Both the position numbers and the translations under genes were made by a program. The notes beneath the pieces are model-generated. The model did no database searches. It was not told the DNA's origin and was given only the letters and a program-made list of their open reading frames with translations. Positions 33,507 through 41,046 of a DNA stretch of 64,000 bases are shown in pieces. The DNA is from Lachnospiraceae bacterium (lineage in GTDB: Bacteria > Bacillota > Clostridia > Lachnospirales > Lachnospiraceae), in NCBI GenBank assembly GCA_030524525.1, contig JAUNGI010000001.1, positions 110,851 to 174,850 of the forward strand, written 5' to 3'. Numbering within the stretch: position 1 is the first letter of the stretch; every line of letters starts with the position of its first letter.

Positions 33507-33690
33507 GCGGCGCATGCTGTCTCAGCCTACAGCCTTCCTCTGCTGCTCCGGCAAAGCCGCTAAAGCCTTTGGCTTTCGCGGCTCGCGTTGCTCGCGGCGC
33601 ATGCCGTCTAAGCCTACAGCCTTCCTCTGCTGCTCCGGCAAAGCCGCGAAAGCCAAAGGCTTTCGCGGCTCGCGTTGCTCGCGGCGCAAG
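33507..33690. repeat. 87-bp tandem repeat in the sufC leader
   Basis: Two nearly identical 87-bp units (33507-33593, 33594-33680) and the first ten bases of a third. Each is GC-rich and contains internal inverted repeats (AGCCTTTGGCTTTCGCGGCT region). On the minus strand it is translatable as 29-residue repeats, but there is no start signal. Between it and the promoter a hairpin, GGAGACC with GGTCTCC (33709-33729), is followed by a weak T-run. It lies within the sufC 5' leader. Confidence 0.8.
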
Positions 33691-33770
33691 GGATAAACGC
33701 AAAACACCGGAGACCAAAAGCGGGTCTCCATGCTTTGCTTTTATACCTTGCTTGCTTTGCCTTCGCGCAC

Positions 33771-33799
33771 ATTATAACACACTCTTTTTCAGTTTACAA
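33771..33799 (-). promoter_or_regulatory. sufC-sufB promoter
   Basis: On the minus strand: -35 TTGTAA (33799-33794), 17-nt spacer, -10 TATAAT (33776-33771). No IscR-like or other operator was recognised. Confidence 0.7.
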
Positions 33800-33849
33800 A
33801 TCCTAATCCCTGTCCCCCACAAACGTGCTTTGTGAGGCTGCTCTGAAAG

Positions 33850-33885
33850 CAAAACGGGCGGGAAGCCTTTTCGGGCTTTCCCGCC
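33850..33885 (-). terminator. Terminator after the GNAT gene
   Basis: GGCGGGAAGCC (33857-33867) pairs with GGCTTTCCCGCC (33874-33885) with one bulged base, followed by CGTTTTGCTTT on the minus strand. Confidence 0.75.
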
Positions 33886-33940
33886 TTGATTTCGATCCGC
33901 CGACATGCTGCGCGCTCGCAAGAATCTCCCTTTTTTCCGC

Positions 33941-34786
33941 TCACGGGATCGCTCCGCTGAACAAATGCGCGGTCGTGACCTGCCGGAAGCCAAGCGCCGC
34001 CGCGATCTCATGCATCTTCGCATCGTTAAAGAAGTACATACTCCTTGCGCCGCTTCGCTTCGCATAGTTCAGGCAGGCGGTCAACAGCCCCCTTGCGGTT
34101 TCCGCCTCCCATCCTCCGTCCAAAAAGTCCACGCCGAAAATTTCCAAGTCTGCGCCGCCCTTTCCGTTATAATAGACCGCGCCCTTGCCTTCGATCGCAA
34201 AGATCGCCCAGTTGTCCATCTTTTCCCGGATCCGCTCGCTTGTCCAATACATATCGGCCTCGTAATGCCGGTGCAGTTCGGCAAAGACGTCAAAATTTTC
34301 ACGGTTTACCGAAAGAACGGCTTCGTTTTCCGGCTGCGGCACATATTCGTCAAACAGCAGCACGTCCACGACATTTTCCTCTGCCTCCCTGCGCCCGCAG
34401 GCGCTCATGTAAGCGAGAGCCTCCGTATTTTCCTCCGGAAAATAAACGTCCCATTCATATCCCCGGTAATTTTCTTCCCAGTAGGCAAACAATTCCTCAA
34501 GCGCCTTGGCATAGTGCTTCCGCACGGAAATAAATTTCACGCCGAGGTACCGGTCGTCGGCGAGCGCATAAAAGGAAAGCACGCCCTCCGCCTCGCCGTT
34601 TTCCAAAAACAAAAGGATCTCCTCATCCTCCCGCTCCATGCCCGTTTTGGCGGCGCGGAAAAAATCCTCCCTTGTCTTCACACCGTCCGTATAAACCGGA
34701 AAGCTCGTATGCGCCGGATCCATGGAGATCTCATATGCCATTTGGATATATGTTTCAGAGTCTTTTTCTTCTAATGCTTTTAGCAT
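33941..34786 (-). CDS. GNAT-fold acetyltransferase-like protein
   Basis: A 281-aa protein that looks like two GNAT-like halves. The C-terminal part ends with a typical GNAT layout (MYFFNDAKMHEIAAALGFRQVTTAHLFSG), and the middle has a similar phrase (DVYFPEENTEALAYMSACGRREAEENVVDVLLF). The acetyl-CoA loop (Q/RxxGxG/A) is not obvious in either half, so the activity is uncertain. The ATG at 34786 lies 5 nt after GGGGG. It is downstream of, and possibly cotranscribed with, the EAL gene (40-nt gap). Confidence 0.65.
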   Translation of the reverse strand: MLKALEEKDSETYIQMAYEISMDPAHTSFPVYTDGVKTREDFFRAAKTGMEREDEEILLFLENGEAEGVLSFYALADDRYLGVKFISVRKHYAKALEELFAYWEENYRGYEWDVYFPEENTEALAYMSACGRREAEENVVDVLLFDEYVPQPENEAVLSVNRENFDVFAELHRHYEADMYWTSERIREKMDNWAIFAIEGKGAVYYNGKGGADLEIFGVDFLDGGWEAETARGLLTACLNYAKRSGARSMYFFNDAKMHEIAAALGFRQVTTAHLFSGAIP

Positions 34787-34826
34787 ATTAACCCCCATTC
34801 CTCCTTCGGAGCGTCCGGGCCGCCCC

Positions 34827-36053
34827 TCATTCCTCCAAATTGTGGCACAAACTGATCACCAGCACGTCGTCGCTGGACGGATTTTTCACGAGATAGTTCG
34901 TCGTTTCGACCCTGCGGTAAACGCCGTCGTCTCCAAGCTGGCGGGTCACGACGCGGATCGTCTTCTCGCCGCGGGCGAAAGTTTCCATCTGCTTGTCGAT
35001 GCGGAACGTCTCGCGGAACAGTTCCCGATCGTCCGGATGCATCGTGGACGCTCCGTGCCGGATCAGCTCGTCGTATACGCCGGTGGACGGACATGAGCGG
35101 GAGGAGAAGTTCTCATACGCCATCATATAAAAGCTGTTTCTTGTCAGGTTGGAATAAATGACGAGCGGATAGCACATAAATACCGCGTCCAAAAGAAGCT
35201 GCATAGCGCTTCCCGCAGGCTGGATCATCAGAATATCCTCCGCCTCCTCCACGACCGGCGTTTCCCTGCACAGCGTCAAAAAGCGCTCCGCGTCCATGGG
35301 CTTTGCAAACAAAAAGCCTTGGATCACGTTGCAGCCGCAGGTCCGCAGAAAACCAAGCTGCTCCCTTGTCTCAACCCCCTCCGCGACCGTGATCATTTTC
35401 AGGCGGTGCGCAAAGGAAAAGAGGCTCTCCAAAACGATGCGCTCCTTTTCGTCCTCGCAGTTATGACTCAGCAGGGACTTGTCGATCTTCAAAATGTCCG
35501 AGGAAATGTCCTTGACAAAGCTCAGGGAGGACAGACCGCTCCCAAAGTCGTCGATGGCGATCCGAAAGCCCGCCCGGCGCACGTCCTCAACCAGCCGAAG
35601 CACCTCCTCCTCGTGCTCCACCAGCGCGGATTCGGTCACCTCGACAATCAGCAACTCCCGCGGCACGGCATAGGCGTCGGCAATTTCACAGAGCCGCTTT
35701 GCAAACGTCTCCTCACAGACATGCTTTCTCGAAAAATTCACCGAGATCGGGACCTGCCGCATCCGCTCCTCCCGCTGTCTTTGCAGAAACGCGCAGACTT
35801 CACGGAAGATATACCAATCCAATTCCACGATCCGGTCGCTCTTTTCCAGCTCCGGAATAAAATCCCCCGGCATCACCGTCGTCCCGTCCGGGCGGATCCA
35901 CCGCGCCAGAGCCTCGGCTCCGCGAATCCGATTGGTCAACGCATCGTACTGCGGCTGATAGTAGACCTGAAATTCCTGCCGGCGCATCGCCTCCAGAATT
36001 TCCTCGACCCGTGTTGAAGAACCGCTTTCTCTTTCCATACATTCCTTCTGCAT
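34827..36053 (-). CDS. EAL-domain c-di-GMP phosphodiesterase with C-terminal PAS-like domain
   Basis: Cytosolic protein of 408 aa. The EAL domain comes first (about 15-260) and has the catalytic set: GAEALARW (EAL at 47-49), VNFSRKH, VEVTES, AIDDFGSG, ILKIDKSLL and VAEGVET. It is therefore probably an active c-di-GMP hydrolase. After it comes a PAS-like sensor region (about 285-400: YSNLTRNSFYMMAYENFSSRSC ... MHPDDRELF). Sensor domains usually precede EAL, so the order is reversed. No GGDEF domain. The ATG at 36053 follows GGGGG; a second ATG lies at 36038. Longer upstream frames run into the promoter. Confidence 0.9.
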   Translation of the reverse strand: MQKECMERESGSSTRVEEILEAMRRQEFQVYYQPQYDALTNRIRGAEALARWIRPDGTTVMPGDFIPELEKSDRIVELDWYIFREVCAFLQRQREERMRQVPISVNFSRKHVCEETFAKRLCEIADAYAVPRELLIVEVTESALVEHEEEVLRLVEDVRRAGFRIAIDDFGSGLSSLSFVKDISSDILKIDKSLLSHNCEDEKERIVLESLFSFAHRLKMITVAEGVETREQLGFLRTCGCNVIQGFLFAKPMDAERFLTLCRETPVVEEAEDILMIQPAGSAMQLLLDAVFMCYPLVIYSNLTRNSFYMMAYENFSSRSCPSTGVYDELIRHGASTMHPDDRELFRETFRIDKQMETFARGEKTIRVVTRQLGDDGVYRRVETTNYLVKNPSSDDVLVISLCHNLEE

Positions 36054-36077
36054 AGCTGTCTTCCCCCTTATAACAAC

Positions 36078-36106
36078 ATAATAACAAAGCCGACAAAAAT
36101 CCACAA
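36078..36106 (-). promoter_or_regulatory. Promoter of the EAL gene
   Basis: On the minus strand: -35 TTGTGG (36106-36101), 17-nt spacer, -10 TATTAT (36083-36078). Confidence 0.6.
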
Positions 36107-36187
36107 GAATTTCTTTGAAAAACGCCCCTGCGTACCGCCCCTTTTTCCCGGCTCCTCCGCCCCGCGCCCTTATTTCCCGCTTTTTCG

Positions 36188-36216
36188 TTGACAAAGCGCA
36201 CACTTCTCAGTATAAT
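36188..36216 (+). promoter_or_regulatory. Promoter of the CorC-like gene
   Basis: Perfect -35 TTGACA (36188-36193), 17-nt spacer, perfect -10 TATAAT (36211-36216). It is divergent from the EAL gene promoter. Confidence 0.9.
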
Positions 36217-36267
36217 ATAGCAGTGTGTTTACACACAAAATAATTTTTTAAGGAGTGTGAATCCCTT

Positions 36268-37548
36268 TTGGACCCTGACGCGCAATTTATGTTGATTGTC
36301 ATCGTGTTGCTTATTTTCTTATCTGCTTTCTTTTCTTCGGCGGAAACCGCACTGACCTCCGTAAACCGGATGCGCATGCGAAGCCTTGCCGATAATCATG
36401 TAAAGAGGGCCTCCCTCGTATTACGCCTGAAAGATAATCAGCCGAAAATGATTTCCATGATCCTGATCGGCAACAACGTGGTAAACCTGACAGCCTCCGC
36501 CATGACCTCGCAGTTTGCGGCAAAGGTTTGGGGCAACGCGTTTATTTCGATCGCTACGGGCGTTCTGACCTTTGTTATTATCATTACCGGCGAGATCCTG
36601 CCGAAGACCATAGCCAGCATTTACTCCGAGCAGATGTCGATGTTCTATGCGCCGATCATCTACGCTCTGATGGTCATTATGACGCCGATCATCTGGATCA
36701 TAAATAAGATATCGAATTTCCTGATGCTGCTTATTCACATCGACCCGAATAAAAAGAACGCGCTCATTACCGAAGACGAGCTTTTGACCGTCGTGGACGT
36801 CAGCCACGAGGAAGGCGTGATCGAAAGCGAAGAGCGGGAAATGATTGCCAACGTAGTAGATTTCGGCGATTCGCTGGCAAAGGATATTATGGTGCCGCGT
36901 ATCGACGTGGAATTTGTCGATGTGGAAATGAGCTACGAGGAGGTCGTTCGCTCGTTCCGGGAAAACAACTTCTCCCGTCTTCCGGTCTATTCGGAAACCC
37001 GCGACAACGTTGTGGGCATGCTTTTTCTGAAGGATCTGTTCCACTACGAGGGCACGGAGGAAAATTTCTCGGTCGCCGCGCTCATGCGCAAGCCTTATTT
37101 CACCTACGAATTCAAGAAGACCTCCGCCCTGCTGGAGGAGCTGAGGAAAGAATCGGCAACGATCGCCGTCGTGCTGAACGAGTACGGCGCAACGGCGGGC
37201 ATCATTACCTTGGAAGACCTGCTGGAGGAGATCGTCGGGGAGATCCGCGACGAATACGATTCCGACGAGCAGGACAGCATCCAGAAAATATCGGATCTGG
37301 AATACTTGGCTTCCGGCTCCGCCAAGCTTGACGAGATCAACGATACGCTCGGTCTTTCGCTGGAAAGCGACGACTATGACTCCATCGCGGGACATATCAT
37401 TCACCTCATGGAGCATCTCCCGGAGGAGGGCGAGCAGATCGCCGAAGGCGACGTTACCTATATCGTGGAAGCGGTAGACAAAAATCGGATCGACCGTGTC
37501 CGCATCCTGCTTTCCAAGAAGGTCGGAGAAGCTTCCGAGGAAGCGTAG
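36268..37548 (+). CDS. CorC/HlyC-family transporter (CNNM-like, DUF21-CBS)
   Basis: Membrane protein of 426 aa. The N-terminal DUF21 domain has about four membrane segments (IGNNVVNLTASAM and ITGEILPKTIA motifs). A pair of CBS domains (DIMVPRIDVEFV ... TIAVVLNEYGATAGIITLEDLLEEIVGEI) and a C-terminal CorC_HlyC domain follow. Relatives export Mg or Co, or regulate such export; older names call them hemolysins. The start is a TTG at 36268 with AAGGAG 12 nt upstream, a little far, so the exact start is uncertain. The gene has a perfect-consensus promoter. Confidence 0.93.
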   Translation: MDPDAQFMLIVIVLLIFLSAFFSSAETALTSVNRMRMRSLADNHVKRASLVLRLKDNQPKMISMILIGNNVVNLTASAMTSQFAAKVWGNAFISIATGVLTFVIIITGEILPKTIASIYSEQMSMFYAPIIYALMVIMTPIIWIINKISNFLMLLIHIDPNKKNALITEDELLTVVDVSHEEGVIESEEREMIANVVDFGDSLAKDIMVPRIDVEFVDVEMSYEEVVRSFRENNFSRLPVYSETRDNVVGMLFLKDLFHYEGTEENFSVAALMRKPYFTYEFKKTSALLEELRKESATIAVVLNEYGATAGIITLEDLLEEIVGEIRDEYDSDEQDSIQKISDLEYLASGSAKLDEINDTLGLSLESDDYDSIAGHIIHLMEHLPEEGEQIAEGDVTYIVEAVDKNRIDRVRILLSKKVGEASEEA

Positions 37549-37550
37549 TT

Positions 37551-37724
37551 CTAAATTTCCCAACCGCGAAATACGGTTAGCAGAACCATGCAGACCGCGG
37601 AAATACCCAACGCGGCGCCTGTGTGGCAGAAAAATAAGATCGTTAAAAGGGCGGCGGCAAAACCCGCCGCCCCATTTTTCAAATGCTCCCGATTTTCTCG
37701 AATCCAACGAAACAGCTCTCTCAT
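37551..37724 (-). CDS. 57-aa two-helix membrane protein
   Basis: A small protein with a charged N-terminus (MRELFRWIRENREHLKNG) and two short hydrophobic segments (about 19-33 and 36-50). The ATG at 37724 is preceded by AGGAGG at 9 nt, better than any longer start. An extended -10 sequence TGCTATACT lies upstream on the minus strand near 37785. It is convergent with the CorC-like gene, their stop codons only 2 nt apart. No family recognised. Confidence 0.72.
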   Translation of the reverse strand: MRELFRWIRENREHLKNGAAGFAAALLTILFFCHTGAALGISAVCMVLLTVFRGWEI

Positions 37725-37844
37725 CGCTTCTGTCCTCCTGTAATCAACGGATCGGGGAATTCCCGTATCCTCTGATTCCAGTATAGCAGGGCATGTGCGC
37801 ATTTATTGGACTCTTAACTCTTTTCTTGCTTTTCCTTAAATTTT

Positions 37845-40298
37845 CTAGCGGACCTTGATCAGGTAGGTCGCGTAGTTCTTTCCGTTCCCCGCCGGGATCT
37901 CCTTTACCACCTCGCCCAGACTGCAAAGCAGTTCGATATTCGTATCGATCTTTTTGAAATACCCGGTTTCCACATAGCGGGAGTCCGCGTCGCTGTTGTT
38001 TGTCTGATTATAGCCGTCCACCAGCTCGCATTCTCCGATATAAATATAGTCGATCTTATACTGTTCGATCAGCTTGCGAACGACGGTCTCGTCGGTCGAG
38101 GTATAGATCGTAATGATGTCGTTGTGCCGCTGCGACACGATCTCCGGATAGTCCAGCGTGCCGCTGCTGCGCCACAGCCATTCGTGGGTCTGCCAGCCAA
38201 GCACCGTCTCCATTCCGGTAAATACCGAAATCCGATTGAAATAAGTGTAGCTCAGCCCGCACATTTCCAAGATCACGCTCTGCTCGGGGATGTTCTCGTT
38301 GATATATTCGATCATCTCCGCATCGTCCTCATTGCAGTCGTCCCGGATAAAGGTCGTCGCGTCGAGCGTTTTATAATTCCCGCCGAACCACGCCTCAAGC
38401 GCCTCGTTGAAGTAGCCGAGCGTCGTGGAGAACAGCAGCAGTCCCGCGACCGCAAACGCCTTCTGCGCCCGCGTCCTCGGCATGGAAACGTATTTTACGA
38501 GGATGTAGCCCATGGACAAGCCGAACAGGATAAACGCCTGATACGTCAGCTTGAACATCGTATTGGCGCGCTGATACGCTCCGCTGTAAATATCCTTCAC
38601 ATAAATCAGCTCCGGAAGCAGCACCAGTCCCATCGCGCAAAGCCCGATCGTCAGAACGAACAGATCGGTAACCTGCAAATGCTCCAAAAAGCTGCGGAGC
38701 CACGGCTTCTTTTCTCCGCCTGCCTTTTTGTTTTTTGCGGCCGCCTTTGCGTGCTCGCAGATCAGAATGCCGAAATACACCACAACGCAGAACACCGGCA
38801 GTCCCCAAAGCACCAAGAGCTGATACGGCGAGGTATGGCTGCTGCAGAAATTGATCGCCGTGGAAATGCTGTCGAACGTCAGCGTAAACGGCAGGCTGAC
38901 CAAAATGCCCTCGATCACAAAAAGCGCCGCTTGATACGCCGTCAGGATCCACGCCTTCTTCTTAAAGGAGTAAACGACCAGATTGGAAAAGAGGATCACC
39001 GCTCCGCAGACGACAAAATAGATCGGAAAATCCCAGTAGTTCGTCATATGGAACAAACCGACAAAGAACGCGGCAAGCAGCAGCTCCTTCTGGAACACCT
39101 CCCGGAGCAGATTAGGCTCCTCGATCTCCTCTCCTCTGCGGACGGCGTCCATCTTCTCCTTGCGCCGCAGGAGCCATGCAAACAGCACCGCCAGTACGGT
39201 CAGGACAAAGATCGTATTGATGACATGGGCGTGCAGATCGCCGACGACATAGCTGTAGATCGGGAATTCGTGGATCGTCTTGTCGTTGGTGTCCGGCATA
39301 TAACCGATAAAGCGGGTAGCGTCCGGGAACCAATAGCTGTACACGTCGGTCGCTCCGTTCATGCGCTGCAGCTTCGGATAGAGGTACTTATAGATCGGAT
39401 AATGCATGTTTCCGGCGATGGAAACGGCAAGACCGGAAAGAATGCCCGCAGCCACAGGCCGGAAAAACGTCTGCCCGTCCTCCTCGATGATCGAGCCGAT
39501 CGCGCCGAGCCGCTTCGCCTCCTTCTGGGAGATCGTCTGCTTTTGCTTGTCGCCGATAAACGTGCGCATCAGATTCGCTCCGAGGGAATACGGCAGACTA
39601 AATCCAAAGGCCGCCAGCATCATCATCGAAAGGTTGTAGCCGTAGGACACCTCCAAACCAGAAATTTTCGTAATAAACGTCGCCATATACTGCCCGACGT
39701 AATAATAGTTGATCGAATTGCCGGACAGCCACACGTCCTTCGCCGGCATGTAATCGGTACGGCTCAGGCTCATCATGTAGCTGTAGTCCATAAAGCGCTC
39801 GGTTCCGTACGCGTCGGGGTTGAAGCCCTTGATATAGCACCATGCAACGAGAAAGGCAAAGAAGATCGCCTCCGCCGCAAGCATGGAGCTGAGCCTGCCC
39901 GGCGTATAGTAATCCAGATAGCGCTGCTTCCGGTTGTTCCTTCGAACGACCAGCTCAAAGCAGAGAACGCAGAGCCCCAAGCAGACAAACAGCAGGATCC
40001 AGCAGTTTGTCCGGGTAAATTTCAGAATATGACAGGAGGACAGGAACCACATCAGCCAGCCGCACAGGGCGATCCCCAGCGTTTTTGAAAAGATCCAGCC
40101 GCCGTCATGAAAGCGGTGAAACAGCATGATCGCAAGCGGCTGCACCGCAAGCCCGAGCACGAGCAGCGTAAACCACCACGTCAGCACCGCCGAAAAATCC
40201 TGCGTTCCCATGTAGCGAAGTCCCAGATAGGAAAAAAAGCAGAAGGCGAGCAGCGAATAGACGATTTTTAATAGCGAAACACGGTCCAATTTATTCAA
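37845..40298 (-). CDS. DUF2298 ('YYY' motif) polytopic membrane protein
   Basis: An 817-aa protein with some 14-16 membrane segments. It carries the hallmark of the Chlor_Arch_YYY/DUF2298 family, WLSGNSINYYYVGQY (YYY at 198-200), preceded by GTERFMDYSYMM. The C-terminal 170 residues are soluble and presumably extracytoplasmic (from EYINENIPEQSVILEM). The family resembles GT-C glycosyltransferases that use lipid-linked sugars; activity is not established. It follows a GT2 gene by 22 nt and is the last gene of the asp23-fakA-recG-membrane protein run. An in-frame 654-aa antisense frame is a shadow. Confidence 0.88.
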   Translation of the reverse strand: MNKLDRVSLLKIVYSLLAFCFFSYLGLRYMGTQDFSAVLTWWFTLLVLGLAVQPLAIMLFHRFHDGGWIFSKTLGIALCGWLMWFLSSCHILKFTRTNCWILLFVCLGLCVLCFELVVRRNNRKQRYLDYYTPGRLSSMLAAEAIFFAFLVAWCYIKGFNPDAYGTERFMDYSYMMSLSRTDYMPAKDVWLSGNSINYYYVGQYMATFITKISGLEVSYGYNLSMMMLAAFGFSLPYSLGANLMRTFIGDKQKQTISQKEAKRLGAIGSIIEEDGQTFFRPVAAGILSGLAVSIAGNMHYPIYKYLYPKLQRMNGATDVYSYWFPDATRFIGYMPDTNDKTIHEFPIYSYVVGDLHAHVINTIFVLTVLAVLFAWLLRRKEKMDAVRRGEEIEEPNLLREVFQKELLLAAFFVGLFHMTNYWDFPIYFVVCGAVILFSNLVVYSFKKKAWILTAYQAALFVIEGILVSLPFTLTFDSISTAINFCSSHTSPYQLLVLWGLPVFCVVVYFGILICEHAKAAAKNKKAGGEKKPWLRSFLEHLQVTDLFVLTIGLCAMGLVLLPELIYVKDIYSGAYQRANTMFKLTYQAFILFGLSMGYILVKYVSMPRTRAQKAFAVAGLLLFSTTLGYFNEALEAWFGGNYKTLDATTFIRDDCNEDDAEMIEYINENIPEQSVILEMCGLSYTYFNRISVFTGMETVLGWQTHEWLWRSSGTLDYPEIVSQRHNDIITIYTSTDETVVRKLIEQYKIDYIYIGECELVDGYNQTNNSDADSRYVETGYFKKIDTNIELLCSLGEVVKEIPAGNGKNYATYLIKVR

Positions 40299-40320
40299 TG
40301 TACGTTCCTCCCCCGTTTGT

Positions 40321-41034
40321 TCAGGACTTCTTGATCACGCGGTTGATGATCCGGAAATCATGCAGCGCCTGACGTCCGATCTTCACGATCCGCTTCATAT
40401 TGATGGAATTGACGCCGCCCTGCCGGGGACGGAAGGTGATCGGAAGATACTTCACCGGATAGCCCTTCTTGGCATACAGCACCGAGATAATGACGTTCGG
40501 CAGATTGTAATTCGGCGGAATGCACGCAAGGCTCTTTTGCAGCGTTTCCGCCTGCATCAGCCGGAACGGGGTGTTGGCGTCGGTCACGTTCACATGGAAG
40601 CAAAGCAGACAGACGAGCTTCAAAGTCTTCGTGACAAAGACGCGCGAAATACCGTCCTGACGCCCCTTCCGATGTCCGATGACCATGGCGTATTTTTTGC
40701 GGCGCTTCCAGAATTCCGGAAATTCCGAGGGACGGGTCTGCCCGTCCGAATCGGTCTGGAACACATAATCCGCGCCCTCCTTTAAGGCGTAGCGGTAGCC
40801 GTACAAAACGGTAGCCCCGTGTCCGCCGTTCGGCTTGGTAAGCACCGTCAGCTTGGGAAGCTCCTCCGCCAGACGGGTCATGATGGCATAGGTGGAATCC
40901 TTACTTCCGTCGTCGATCACCACCAGACGGCTCTCCTCGCTTCTCTCTTCAATGATCGGGTACCATTCCCGTATCACCGTTTCAATGTTCGCCTCCTCGT
41001 TGTAGGCGGGTATTACGATCATCAGCTTGTCCAT
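40321..41034 (-). CDS. GT2 glycosyltransferase, dolichol-phosphate mannosyltransferase-like
   Basis: A 237-aa cytosolic GT-A enzyme. It has VVIPAYNEEANI at the N-terminus, VIDDGSKDST, the DxD region FQTDSDGQT and a C-terminal RQGGVNSINMKRIVKIG motif. It has no membrane segments, as in soluble DPM1-like enzymes that load a sugar onto a polyprenyl phosphate. It lies between two giant polytopic proteins, which suggests it makes the lipid-linked donor they use. That is inference from position. Confidence 0.9.
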   Translation of the reverse strand: MDKLMIVIPAYNEEANIETVIREWYPIIEERSEESRLVVIDDGSKDSTYAIMTRLAEELPKLTVLTKPNGGHGATVLYGYRYALKEGADYVFQTDSDGQTRPSEFPEFWKRRKKYAMVIGHRKGRQDGISRVFVTKTLKLVCLLCFHVNVTDANTPFRLMQAETLQKSLACIPPNYNLPNVIISVLYAKKGYPVKYLPITFRPRQGGVNSINMKRIVKIGRQALHDFRIINRVIKKS

Positions 41035-41046
41035 TTGTAACCTCCT

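Noticed and set aside
33469-33717. N-terminal extension of SufC made of 29-residue repeats
   Set aside because: The GGAG and ATG at 33468 define the start; the extension only translates the 87-bp DNA repeat.
36054-36187. Second sensory domain at the start of the EAL protein
   Set aside because: The longer frame runs through the promoter region and lacks a ribosome-binding site.
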